Below, piece by piece: positions 33,387 through 43,100 of a stretch of DNA of 64,000 bases. The DNA comes from JAJDTQ01 sp965204235. GTDB taxonomy: Bacteria > Desulfobacterota > Binatia > UBA9968 > JAJDTQ01. The notes beneath the pieces were generated by a model. The model was not told the origin of the DNA, made no database searches, and saw nothing but the letters and a program-made list of their open reading frames with translations. Each line of letters starts with the position of its first letter. The stretch's first letter is position 1. The position numbers and the translations under genes were made by a program. The stretch covers positions 1,612,001-1,676,000 of the forward strand of contig OZ241979.1 of assembly GCA_965204235.1 (NCBI GenBank), given 5' to 3'.

Positions 33387-34508
33387 ATGCTCGCCTACCA
33401 CTTCACCGAGATGCCCTACCCGTTCCTGCCGGACGACTTGGAGGAGCGGCACGGGGCCATGCGCGTGACCCTGCCCAGCCGCTACTGCGACCCCCGCACG
33501 ACCCACGACCTCTACAACCGCTACCTGGACGAGTACGAGTACGCCGACGAGCTGGGACTGGAGATCATGCTCAACGAGCACCACGCCACCGCCACGTGTC
33601 TCGCCGCCAACGTCTCCATCACCGCGGCGGCGCTGGTGCGGCGCACCAAACGCGCGAAGATCCTGTGCCTGGGCTTCCCGCTGGCCCACCGCAACCCCAT
33701 CCAGGTGGCGGAGGACGCGGCCATGCTCGACGTCATGTCGGGCGGGCGGCTCATCGCCGGGTTCGTCCGCGGGGTGGGAACCGAGATCCATCCCGCCAAC
33801 ACCAATCCGTCCGACACCCGGGAACGGATGCAGGAAGCCCATGACCTGATCCTGAAGGCGTGGGAGACCCGGGACGTGTTCAACTGGGAAGGCAAGCACT
33901 ACCACTTCCGCTACGTCAACCCCTGGCCGCGGCCCTTCCAGCAACCCCATCCTCCCATCTGGATCACCGGCAGCAACCCGGCCGCGGTGCCCTGGGTGGC
34001 GGACCGCGGCTATACACTGGCCACGGTCCTGTCGTCCTACGACCAGACCGACGCCATATTCGGCGCCTACCGGGAACGCTGCCGGGAGATGGACTATCCC
34101 GATCCGGGCACGGACAAGTTCGCCTACTGCGCCCTGTGCTTCACCGGCGAGACCGAGGAGAAGGCGGAGGAGGGAGGCCGCAAGCTGCTCTGGTACCTCA
34201 ACAAGAGGCGGCCGGTGGGGTTCTTCGCGCCCCCCGGGTTCGTGCCGCCCCAGGGGCTCCTGCGTTTCTTCGACCCCAAGGGGAACGCGCGCTACAACCG
34301 CAGCTACGAGTCCCTCATGGACCAGGGCGTCATCATCGCCGGCACGCCCGCGAAAGTCCTGGAAAAGGTCAAGTACCTCCACGACCGCTGCGGGGTGGGA
34401 CACCTCCTGATGATGAACCAGGCGGGCTTCCTGACCTCGGAAGAGACCCGCCGCAGCATGGAACTCTTCGCCACCGAGGTGTATCCGGAGATCCGGACGT
34501 TGCAGTGA
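33387..34508 (+). CDS. LLM-class flavin-dependent oxidoreductase
   Basis: This 373-residue member of the bacterial luciferase-like monooxygenase family uses reduced FMN or F420. The TIM-barrel signatures are YADELGLEIMLNEHH (residues about 50-64), ILCLGFPLAHRNPIQVAEDAAMLDVMSGGRLI, and GVGTEIHPANTNP near 130, followed by WPRPFQQPHPPIWITGSNP. GAGGAGGG lies upstream of the start. It is the third gene of the hydrolase operon. A Baeyer-Villiger or desulfurising oxidation followed by hydrolysis would suit the set, but the substrate is unknown. Confidence 0.85.
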   Translation: MLAYHFTEMPYPFLPDDLEERHGAMRVTLPSRYCDPRTTHDLYNRYLDEYEYADELGLEIMLNEHHATATCLAANVSITAAALVRRTKRAKILCLGFPLAHRNPIQVAEDAAMLDVMSGGRLIAGFVRGVGTEIHPANTNPSDTRERMQEAHDLILKAWETRDVFNWEGKHYHFRYVNPWPRPFQQPHPPIWITGSNPAAVPWVADRGYTLATVLSSYDQTDAIFGAYRERCREMDYPDPGTDKFAYCALCFTGETEEKAEEGGRKLLWYLNKRRPVGFFAPPGFVPPQGLLRFFDPKGNARYNRSYESLMDQGVIIAGTPAKVLEKVKYLHDRCGVGHLLMMNQAGFLTSEETRRSMELFATEVYPEIRTLQ

Positions 34509-35144
34509 GCCGCGGCGGGTTGCGCTTCCCGGTAATCCTCCAGCCAAGCGTTCCGGGTGTTCCTCGACGTTCCCCGCAGTTCCTTCCCGCGAAACCTTCT
34601 CGCGAAAGCCCACCCCCGTCATTCCCGCGAAAGCGGGAATCCAGCATTTTTCGTGTGGGCAAGGAAGGAAAGGAAGGGGTAGGACAGTGTTCGGGAACCG
34701 GCAAGCGATGACGTTGTTGAAACCTGCCGCCCAGCATCATGGAATTGTCCATTTTCGGGAATGACCATAACCTGTTGTAAAGACTAGCAAATTTCAGGAA
34801 TACCGTCAAGGGGAAAATGCAGGGACCCCCAACCTTTTCCGGACTTGGAAGAGGCGTCCGCGGGCGCCGTCCGGGTCCACCTGCCAGCGTCCCAAACCTG
34901 CCCCTGGGCGCCTCCGAAGTCTCCCCTGACCCCAAGGCAACGGCAACCGGCAAACCGTCGTTGTGGGCGATCCTGGGCGCTTGTGGGGGGTGATCCGGGG
35001 GTGAGTCCGCGGTCTCTCTCCGGCTTGCCAGACGTGGACCTCGCGGGCGCCGTGGAGTGCGTCCGGGCTGCCAGCGTCCGATTCGTCCCGTGGGCGCGTC
35101 CGAAGTCTGCCGGTAGGGGTTGGGTAGGGGTGAGAGAAGAAACA
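34509..35144. other. repeat-bearing intergenic region
   Basis: No gene is supported. A palindromic repeat based on CATTCCCGCGAAAGCGGGAA lies at 34618-34645 and recurs at 47869-47895. Two imperfect direct repeats of about 65 bp, each running from GCGGGCGCCGT through CCAGCGTCC to TCCGAAGTCT, lie at about 34860-34925 and 35043-35110. Confidence 0.5.
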
Positions 35145-35177
35145 CCGCCCCTGTCCATCCTTGGGCGTCAGGGGCGG
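35145..35177. terminator. hairpin between convergent genes
   Basis: A 9-bp stem, CCGCCCCTG (35145-35153) and CAGGGGCGG (35169-35177), stands between the LLM gene and the convergent lipoprotein gene. The T run is short, so termination strength is uncertain. Confidence 0.4.
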
Positions 35178-35202
35178 CGTTTCGTTGTGGAGGGTTGGCT
35201 AG

Positions 35203-35326
35203 TACCCTGTAACAGTGAATTCATTAGTGGGGATAGGAAGCAAAAAGTGCCCTATCGCCAATTACTGCTGTTTACTGTACATGGTGCTATATCAAGTCTC
35301 GGTGGTAAAGTCACTGTTACAGGGTA
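35203..35326. mobile_element. 124-bp MITE with CTAG target duplication
   Basis: It has perfect 16-bp inverted ends (TACCCTGTAACAGTGA), an AT-richer interior without a coding frame, and CTAG on both sides (35199-35202 and 35327-35330). The right CTAG contains the stop codon of the lipoprotein gene, which is unchanged by the insertion. It is unrelated to the 110-bp MITE but has the same CTAG target as the element at 22629. Confidence 0.85.
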
Positions 35327-36535
35327 CTAGCGTAGTTGTTCTGGCACGGTCCAGCCCAGCTTTCCCCCGAATACCCCATGGCGAAACGAATCGAGGTCCG
35401 AATTGGGGTTGTCTTGGCTCACACGCAAAGAGTACACCCCTCCCACTTCGCCGCCTTGATAAAACCTACCCTCCAGTTTGTTACCGCCTAGCACCCCCTC
35501 ACTCCTTGTTATGTCATTATTAAAGTAACCTTCATTATCAACAGAAACATTCGTCCATGTGTAATTAGCACCGTAATAATGCGTCGTCATGTCTAGCTGG
35601 CCCCCTGTAGCACTCGATGTATAGGTCAATTCAAAAAGGTCAAGGACGTTGATGCCATTAGGGGACACTCCAGTCACGGCCACTCCCCGATATACCCCGG
35701 TAACCGGGTTGGTGTCCCTTATGCCCATGGAAAGATAACGTTGTGTTCTAGGACTACTGCTGAAATAGTCATCCGCTTCGTTGATAGGGTCATTAGGAGC
35801 ATTACGATCATTAGAATAAGGATCATAAGATGAAATAAAGATGCTATTGTCAAGCCAAGCACCGTAATGGTCGGTATCTCCTTCTCTCCATGAAAACCAT
35901 TTCATTGGACTCAAGAGTTGGACAAGCGGCCACCAGTAGAGTGGCCGGGCGTGACCAGAGAGATCTACTTCTGTTGCGTTCGCAAGCAGGGTTTTCACTA
36001 CGGCTTGACAGGCTGTAACGCCGTCGTCACATGACGATCCTGCGAAGGATTTTGATCGTAGCTCCGTCCGGTGGGTCATACGATCCACCAGAGTAGGCAG
36101 TTCCCGCCAAGTAATCAGCGGGGTTAGCGGGGGTTCAATGACCCGAGTAGGCGGCGTAGTCGGAGTCGAAGGCAGACTGGCCAATGCGAACGGAACCGCG
36201 CCGTCGAGCCTGTACCACAACGAACCCTCGTGGACGCCAACATGACATGACGCGCCGCCGGAAGGACACCTGACCGAAACGGATCGTCCGCCTACGCTCA
36301 CTTCCCGCGTTTGTCCGGGGTTAATCCTGACGGTGTTGTCCGGTATCTCCACGGGCACCGCGGGCGTTTCAGGCTCTCCAGGTACTGACAGAGGTACAAC
36401 CCTTACCGTTGGCCTGGGTGTCGTTGGAGTCTGCGTTGAAGGCATACCAGCCCCGGCGCCTCCCTTCGATCCGCCACCGCACCCGGCCAGCATCAACGCG
36501 ACGGCCAACACCGCCGCCAAGATCATTGTCTTCAT
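35327..36535 (-). CDS. surface lipoprotein with a TbpB-like beta-barrel domain
   Basis: This 402-residue lipoprotein has its signal peptide (MKTMILAAVLAVALMLAGC) ending in the lipobox LAGC, then a Gly/Pro/Thr-rich linker. The C-terminal part carries EGRFYQGGEVGGVYSLR and FRHGVFGGK, resembling the barrel domain of transferrin-binding protein B and other Slam-exported lipoproteins. It is probably on the cell surface and may bind a host or environmental ligand. GAGGAGGG precedes the start. Base composition is clearly lower in GC than the neighbours, which suggests acquisition by transfer. The stop codon lies in the target duplication of a MITE. No Slam or TonB-dependent partner is adjacent. Confidence 0.7.
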   Translation of the reverse strand: MKTMILAAVLAVALMLAGCGGGSKGGAGAGMPSTQTPTTPRPTVRVVPLSVPGEPETPAVPVEIPDNTVRINPGQTREVSVGGRSVSVRCPSGGASCHVGVHEGSLWYRLDGAVPFALASLPSTPTTPPTRVIEPPLTPLITWRELPTLVDRMTHRTELRSKSFAGSSCDDGVTACQAVVKTLLANATEVDLSGHARPLYWWPLVQLLSPMKWFSWREGDTDHYGAWLDNSIFISSYDPYSNDRNAPNDPINEADDYFSSSPRTQRYLSMGIRDTNPVTGVYRGVAVTGVSPNGINVLDLFELTYTSSATGGQLDMTTHYYGANYTWTNVSVDNEGYFNNDITRSEGVLGGNKLEGRFYQGGEVGGVYSLRVSQDNPNSDLDSFRHGVFGGKLGWTVPEQLR

Positions 36536-36633
36536 GGAACCCTCCTCTTCGGTTAGCCCGAAGTTCTGGCGTGGTGACAAGGCAAGGGGTTGTTTTCATT
36601 AGGTTTTACGCTGGAGAGAGGATGAGTTTCTGA

Positions 36634-38397
36634 CTACATGGAGAGTGGGACGCCGATGAGATCGAAGGCCTTTCTCTGGATGGGTGTGGGCACGGTGAGC
36701 AACTCGAAGGTGTCTGTGGAGCCGTGCATCCGCATGGTGTTTTGGGTGAGGGTGGCGAGATGATCGAGCAAGCCCCGGAAGTGATGCACCGGGAACTCGC
36801 AGTCGGTGGTGCGTCGGGTGCTGGCCTTGTGTTGGGCGCTCCGGGAGCGTTCCGGGGCCTGTACGGGGGAGGGGCGTGGCGTGGGAGAAGCGTAGGGGTG
36901 GTCATCCGCGAACAGGAGGGGAGCGAGCCAGCGGCGCATATGCCACTCCACATGATAAGCAAGCATGCACAGGAACACGTGGGCTCGCACGCGATGGCCG
37001 AGTCGGTGGTAGATGGGACGCACGTGCAGGTCGATGGTCTTGAGGCAGCGGAAGGCGCGTTCGACCGTGGCCAGACGCTTGTAGGCGTGGACCGCCTCCG
37101 TGGCGTCCAGGGTTTGGGAGTCCACGGAGGTACGAATCACGTAGATGCCGTCCAGACGGGCTTCGGCCTCGATGCGGTCGGTCTTGCGCCGGTAGCGGAA
37201 CGAAGTATCGGTGACCTCGGTCTCGAAGTGCTTGGCCATCTTGTACTGGTGGATCACCCGGCCCAGCCGTTCTCCGATCTTGTGGGCGCCTCGCAGAGGG
37301 CGCTGCGGTCGGGAGACTGCGGCAACGATCTTGTCGAGTTGGCGTTCGGTGGCCTGGAGCAGGTCCTCGCGCTTGCGTGCCCGCTCGACTCGCAACAGGG
37401 GGTTCATGCAGGCCACGAGCCGCTCCCCCGGGAAGTCGGGATGGCGTATCTCGGCCAGGTCCCGCTGGTCGAACAGGGACAGTTGCAGCGGCCCGTCCCG
37501 GTCCACCAGTTGGCGCACTTCCTGGCTGCGCAGCGCGCTCACCCAGTCCAGCCCTTGCACCGGGCGCAGTTCGGAGTCGATGCGCGCACTGGTGAGCAAG
37601 CCCCGGTCAGCCACGAACACCACGCGCTTGAGCGCAAAGCGGGTGCGCAGCTTGGCAATCTGATCGGACAAGGTCCCGGGGTCTGCGGTGTTGCCCGCAT
37701 AGACCTCCACTGCCACCGGACAGCCCTCGGCATTGCACAACAGCCCATAGACGATCTGCAAGGTCCCCTTCCGACCGTCCCGGGAGTAGCCCGGACGCGC
37801 CAGTTCACAGTGCCTTCCTTCGAGATAGCTGGAACTCACGTCGTAGAGCACCAGGGTGCCGTCATGCAGGTGGCGTTGCGCCAGGGCCTTCTCCATGGTC
37901 TCCTGGCGTGGGAGCAGCCAGTCCATGGCCGAGTAGAAGTCCTCTGCACTCACGTCATCCAAAGCCAGTCTCTCGCCCAGGGTGGAGGTGGCGGTTTCGG
38001 GATGGAGGGTGCGGGCAGTGGCCAGCTTGGAGCCGGCAGCGAGCAGGCGGGAGACGATCAGGGCCGTGCACCGGTCCCGCTCCGGACTCCGGCGTGCGCT
38101 CATCAAGCGAGGGAGACCGAGCTTCTCCATGGCTCCGAGCACGGCCGCCACGTGGCCGTGGGGACGGGAGCGCAAAATGGCCGGGTTGTCCCTGGCGGAG
38201 ACGAAGGTATCGCCCCGCAGGGTGCGGCGGATGATGTCGATGAGATGTGGGGGCAGATGGGAGATGTTGCCGAGGGTCTCGTTCTTGACCTTGCCGTCTT
38301 CCCGGTAGGAGCGGCGGAGCAGGTGGGTCTCGTAGGTGCGGTCCTTGTAGCGTCTCCGTGTGGTAACGACGTGAACGACCTGGTTACGACGAGGCAT
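36634..38397 (-). CDS. IS1634-type transposase
   Basis: This 587-residue IS4-superfamily transposase of the IS1634 group appears intact. It has a DDE core with LVLYDVSSSYLEG (first Asp), VVFVADRGLLTS (second Asp) and the Y-x2-R-W-x3-E-like block YKRLATVERAFRCLKT (Glu). The start at 38397 (MPRRNQVV) gives the usual N-terminus. Candidate ends are TGT..TCA.TA motifs near 36591 and 38460 in inverted orientation, but I found no clear target duplication, so I do not define the element. Confidence 0.88.
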   Translation of the reverse strand: MPRRNQVVHVVTTRRRYKDRTYETHLLRRSYREDGKVKNETLGNISHLPPHLIDIIRRTLRGDTFVSARDNPAILRSRPHGHVAAVLGAMEKLGLPRLMSARRSPERDRCTALIVSRLLAAGSKLATARTLHPETATSTLGERLALDDVSAEDFYSAMDWLLPRQETMEKALAQRHLHDGTLVLYDVSSSYLEGRHCELARPGYSRDGRKGTLQIVYGLLCNAEGCPVAVEVYAGNTADPGTLSDQIAKLRTRFALKRVVFVADRGLLTSARIDSELRPVQGLDWVSALRSQEVRQLVDRDGPLQLSLFDQRDLAEIRHPDFPGERLVACMNPLLRVERARKREDLLQATERQLDKIVAAVSRPQRPLRGAHKIGERLGRVIHQYKMAKHFETEVTDTSFRYRRKTDRIEAEARLDGIYVIRTSVDSQTLDATEAVHAYKRLATVERAFRCLKTIDLHVRPIYHRLGHRVRAHVFLCMLAYHVEWHMRRWLAPLLFADDHPYASPTPRPSPVQAPERSRSAQHKASTRRTTDCEFPVHHFRGLLDHLATLTQNTMRMHGSTDTFELLTVPTPIQRKAFDLIGVPLSM

Positions 38398-38460
38398 GCT
38401 GCATGATACAACGATGCCAGAGGGAATGTCAATAGGCATTATTCATTTTTAGTGACTACA

Positions 38461-38813
38461 ATTTGACGCCGGAATCGACGCCCCGCAAGCCGTTTCCTTA
38501 GCATTATCAATGGGTTAGGGAGGATTCGACCCCGCTTGACCCCAAGAACTTCGGGTTAGCGGACGGCGTGCAGGGTTGAGAGTGACGGGGAGGGTTGCCC
38601 CGGTAGTGGAAGCTGCACGCCGCCCAACCCTCGCCTGCCCACCACCGCCGACGAGGGTAAAAACCTACCATAGCACCCCCCCCCTGTCAAACCCTTTTTG
38701 ACCCCCCTCATGGAAAGCGCTATCCAGAGATAAAAGGCGGTCAGGAAATGGAATCGGGCATGGAAGATTGCGTGGAACATGCCTGAAGGGGCGATTTGCG
38801 TTCAAGGATGGTC
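38461..38813. other. intergenic region upstream of a defence operon
   Basis: No gene is supported. It contains a run of C (near 38676) after a hairpin-rich GC stretch, then AT-richer DNA that probably holds the promoter of the DUF4143 operon. Confidence 0.4.
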
Positions 38814-38831
38814 TTGAGTAAGGTTACTCAA
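38814..38831. promoter_or_regulatory. perfect palindromic operator TTGAGTAAGGTTACTCAA
   Basis: Two 8-base arms separated by GG, ending 17 bp before the ATG of the DUF4143 gene. Position and symmetry fit a dimeric regulator site, possibly autoregulation by the DUF4143 protein. No separate repressor gene is nearby. Confidence 0.65.
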
Positions 38832-38848
38832 TAGCGTAATCCTATACC

Positions 38849-40156
38849 ATGGCTGCCTATGAGCGCACGCAGATACGGACGCTGCTCCGTCGTCTGGACG
38901 AGGCCCCCCAACGGCTCATCGTCATCACCGGGCCGCGCCAGACGGGCAAGACGACCCTCGTCCGGCAGGCTCTGGACCGGATCGGCCGGCCCGGCCGCTA
39001 TGTGCCGGTGGACGAGCCCGAACCCGCTGTTCTCCCCCCGGCTTTCCCCTCTTCCGTTCCCGGTATCGACGACGACTCCATCACGTCAATCGACCCTGTC
39101 GCCGTCCCGATCGGCCATGAAAGAGACGCGAGGTGGCTGGTGCGCCAGTGGGAACGCGCCCGCATGGACGCAGACCGTTCGGAACGGGGTTCCGTGCTGG
39201 TGTTGGACGAGATCCAGAAGATCCCGAACTGGTCGGAGGCGGTCAAGGGGTTGTGGGACGCAGACCGGCGTCATGGCCGTCGCCTGCACGTGGTCATCCT
39301 GGGGTCGGCGCCGCTGCTCATGCAGAGGGGCATGAGCGAGAGCCTGGCCGGACGGTTCGAGACCCTTCGCCTTACCCATTGGTCGTTCGAGGAAATGTCC
39401 GCGGCCTTCGACTTCGACCTCGACAGCTACGTCTATTTCGGGGGCTACCCGGGCGGGGCGCCGCTCATCGGCGACCAGGACCGCTGGCGCGCCTACGTGA
39501 CCCAGGCGTTGATCGAGCCGAACATCGAGCGCGACATCCTCGCGTTGCAGCGGGTGGACAAACCGGCCCTGTTGAAGCGGCTGTTCGAGTTGGGCGCCGA
39601 GTACTCCGGGCAGATCCTCTCCTACACCAAGATGCTCGGCCAGCTTCAGGACGCGGGCAACACCACGACCCTGGCGCGCTACCTGGACCTGTTGTCGAAG
39701 GCCGGCCTGATGACGGGCCTCCCGAATTACACTGGCGGGGCGTATCGCCGCAGGGCCTCCAGCCCCAAGCTCAACGTCCTCAACACCGCGCTCATGGCGG
39801 CTTGTTCGGGACGCACTTTCGATGAGGCCAGGGCGGACCGGACCTTCTGGGGACGCCTGGTCGAAAGCACGGTGGGAGCGCACCTGTTCAATACGGCGCC
39901 GCCCGAGGCCCGTCTCCACTACTGGCGAGACAAAGGCCGCAAAGCTCACGAGGTGGATTTCGTGCTGGAACGCGGCCCCAGGCTCGCCGCCTTCGAGGTC
40001 AAGAGCGGCGCACGCCGGTCCAACGTGAGCGGACTGGACGAGTTCGCAAAACGGTTCCCCCGCATGACGGCCCCGCCCGTCCTCGTCGGCGAGGGCGGGA
40101 CGCCCGTCGGGGAGTTCCTTTCGGTTCCGGCCCGGGAATGGATCGACGGGACATGA
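38849..40156 (+). CDS. AAA ATPase with C-terminal DUF4143 domain
   Basis: This 435-residue protein has Walker A GPRQTGKTT near residue 28, Walker B VLVLDEIQKIPNW near 115 and sensor ILGSAP, then a winged-helix region. The DUF4143 domain holds RADRTFWGRLVESTVGAHL and the nuclease-like HEVDFVLERG...AAFEVKSG. Such proteins are widespread in bacteria and archaea, often near mobile or toxin genes; their exact job is unsettled. Its TGA overlaps the ATG of the giant NTPase (ATGA), so the two are made together. A perfect palindrome lies 17 bp upstream. Confidence 0.88.
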   Translation: MAAYERTQIRTLLRRLDEAPQRLIVITGPRQTGKTTLVRQALDRIGRPGRYVPVDEPEPAVLPPAFPSSVPGIDDDSITSIDPVAVPIGHERDARWLVRQWERARMDADRSERGSVLVLDEIQKIPNWSEAVKGLWDADRRHGRRLHVVILGSAPLLMQRGMSESLAGRFETLRLTHWSFEEMSAAFDFDLDSYVYFGGYPGGAPLIGDQDRWRAYVTQALIEPNIERDILALQRVDKPALLKRLFELGAEYSGQILSYTKMLGQLQDAGNTTTLARYLDLLSKAGLMTGLPNYTGGAYRRRASSPKLNVLNTALMAACSGRTFDEARADRTFWGRLVESTVGAHLFNTAPPEARLHYWRDKGRKAHEVDFVLERGPRLAAFEVKSGARRSNVSGLDEFAKRFPRMTAPPVLVGEGGTPVGEFLSVPAREWIDGT

Positions 40157-43100
40157 CTTACTTCGCGCCGCGTACCTGCACGGATGTCGGGGAAGACGGG
40201 TCTCCGGTCGGCGGAGAACGGCCTTCCGAACAACCTTCCCGGCCACTGGAAGATTTCCGGCAGAGCCATGCCTACGTGCTGCTCGGCGGCCCCGGCGCCG
40301 GCAAGACCTCGGCATTCCGGCACGAGGCCGAAGACACGGGAGGGACTTACGTCACCGCACGCGACTTCACGACCTTCGACGACCGGCCCGAGTGGCATGA
40401 AGGAACGCTGTTCATCGACGCCCTCGACGAAATGCGGGCCGGATCATCGGACGGCCGCACACCGTTCGACTCGATTCGCGCCAAGCTCGACAGGCTCGGA
40501 CAGCCCCGGTTCCGCCTGTCCTGCCGCGAAGCGGACTGGTTCGGGGCCAACGACCGTAACCACCTGAAGGAGGTCTCGAAGGATGGCGCTGTCCGGGTCT
40601 TTCGCCTCGACCCGCTGTCCGAGGACGACATCCGCAAGATCCTGCTCCAACGCGATACGGGCGTCGAAGACGCGGATGCCTTCATCGCTACGGCCCGTGA
40701 GCGGGGAGTCGAAACCCTGCTCGCGAACCCGCAAAGCCTGCTGATGCTGGCTGGCGCGGTGACGGCAGGAGAATGGCCGGAAACCCGGACGGAAACCTTC
40801 GATTTGGCCTGTGGAAAACTCGTCCGCGAATACAACCCGGAACATCAGTTGGCCAATCGGTGGCCGGCCATTTCCGAACCCGCTTTGCTGGACGCCGCGG
40901 GACGGCTTTGCGCGGTGCAACTCCTCACCGGCAGAGCCGGATATGCCCTGTACGGCGACGGGGGCGATTCGGAATACCTCGGACTGCAACGAATCTCCGG
41001 CGGCGACCAGGAGACGCTACGCCATGTACTGGGGACTGGACTGTTCGAGTCTCTCGAAGAAAGCCGCATGGCTCCGGTCCACCGGCAGGTCGCCGAATTC
41101 CTCGCCGGAAGATACCTGGCGAGGCTGATCGACGAGAAAGGGTTGCCGGTCGGACGGGTCCTCGCCCTGATGACGGGCCATGACGGCGCGGTCGTGTCGG
41201 ATTTACGCGGCCTTTCGGCGTGGCTGGCGGCGCATTGCAAGACGAGCCGGAAGGCGATCATCCAACGCGATCCCCTTGGCACGGTGCTTTACGGCGACGC
41301 CCGAGGTTTCTCCCCGGACGAGAAGCGTCATCTGCTGGACTGCCTGAGGCGGGAGACCAAGCGGAATCCCTGGTTTGGAGGGATTATCAAGGCGGACCCG
41401 CGCTTGGGGGACATTGCCACGCCCGACATGGTGGACTTCTTCCGCCGGATCCTGACCGATCCTGCGCGAGACGACGCACGGCAATCGTTCGTCTTGATAT
41501 TGCTCGAATCGCTCACTCAGAGGACGGCCATGCCGGAACTGGCTAGCCTCTTGGTGGAGGTGGTCAGAGACAACCAATGGGGGCCGATAGTAAAGCTTAT
41601 CGCCCTTGATGCGTTCATCCGACATTGCAACGGTGCTGCCTCCGAACTCACTGCCCTGCTAATGGACATAAACAACGGATCGGTGTCGGACCCCGACGAC
41701 GACTTGCTCGGTTCTCTGCTGAGCGCCCTCTACCCCACATACCTGTCCGCGCCTGAGGTACTGCGTTATTTGAAGATGCCCCGTTCTTCATCCTATTACG
41801 GAAAATATTGCGATTTCTGGACTGGAGTACTTCCGGAGAAGTCAACCTCATCTCAGCTTGCCGACCTTCTCGATGGTTACGCGGCGAGTTACGACCGATT
41901 TCGCGTCGAGATTCAAACCGACTCACTGTCTATCAGTCTCATAGACCAAGCACCGATCTACTGGTTGGCTCGCTTTCTGGAGACCTCGCATGAAGAACCA
42001 GATCCACGTCGGCTCTTGAAGTGGTTGGGAGTGGTCGATGTGGACAAGTGGTTGGAAGTGGATTCATCAGGAGTCGAATTGGCCAACCCCATCAATTCTT
42101 GGATCCGCCGTCATCCCGATATACTGAAGTCCATGATCGCAACAGGAGTCGAATGTTGTGCCGATTCCCATAATTTCGAGAACTGCGTAACCGAGATGGA
42201 ACAACGCCTGCCCGAACACAACGGGCGGCCCACGGATTTCGGGCGGTGGTGTCTTGAGAAGGCAATAGTTGCTACTCACCCTGCCATCCGTGACTATTTT
42301 ATCCGCAAGGTTGCATTGTACGTATTTTTTCGTTCCCATGACGAAGGACTTTCCCGGGAGATCGTCGAGGAACGCTGCGCCAGTGATACGATCTTGCTGA
42401 CAAAGTTCATCGAAAGGCTGAACTTCATCGAAGACAACCATAACCTCAATGAGCAACGTCTTGAAGAGAGGAGGAAGCTGCAATCCCTGCAAAGGCGCCG
42501 GGAATGGCAGGACAGAGTCAGACCGCACGCAGAGGCGTTACGCGAGAACCGATGCCCGATGGACCTCCTCGAAGCTCTGGCCAAAGCATATCACGGCAAC
42601 TTCCTCGGCATGGAAGGCGACGCCCCCAGGAAGCGTCTTGAGAACCTGCTAGGAGACGACACGGTTCTGATCGACGCCGTCATGGAGGGACTTCGGAGGT
42701 CCATAGAACGAGACGACGTTCCGGACGATGCCGAGATCATACGGCTTGGAGCCAAGAACATGATGCATCGTCTGGCGTTACCTTTCCTCGCCGGCTTGGA
42801 AGAGATCTTCCGGAGCGCTCCGGCGGACGCTTGGCCCCTCAACGAAAAACAGGGGCGCCAAGCTCTCGCCCTCGATTACTTCACGCTGCGGCGGCACCGG
42901 GACGTTCCAGCGTGGCACTCCTTGCTAACCTCTCGTCCCGACGTGGTTGCCGCTTCCCTGACTCGAATCATCCGCTCCGAATTGCGCCACGGGAAGGCAC
43001 CGTGGCAGGCCTTCCACGAGTGGACACAGATTGCGCGGCACAGAGAGGTCGCCCGTAGAGCGGCCCTGCCGCTCCTGAAGACCTTCCCCGTTCGCTGTAC

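Noticed and set aside
36591..38460. Full boundaries for the IS1634-type element
   Set aside because: Candidate ends are weak and no target duplication was found, so only the transposase gene is annotated.
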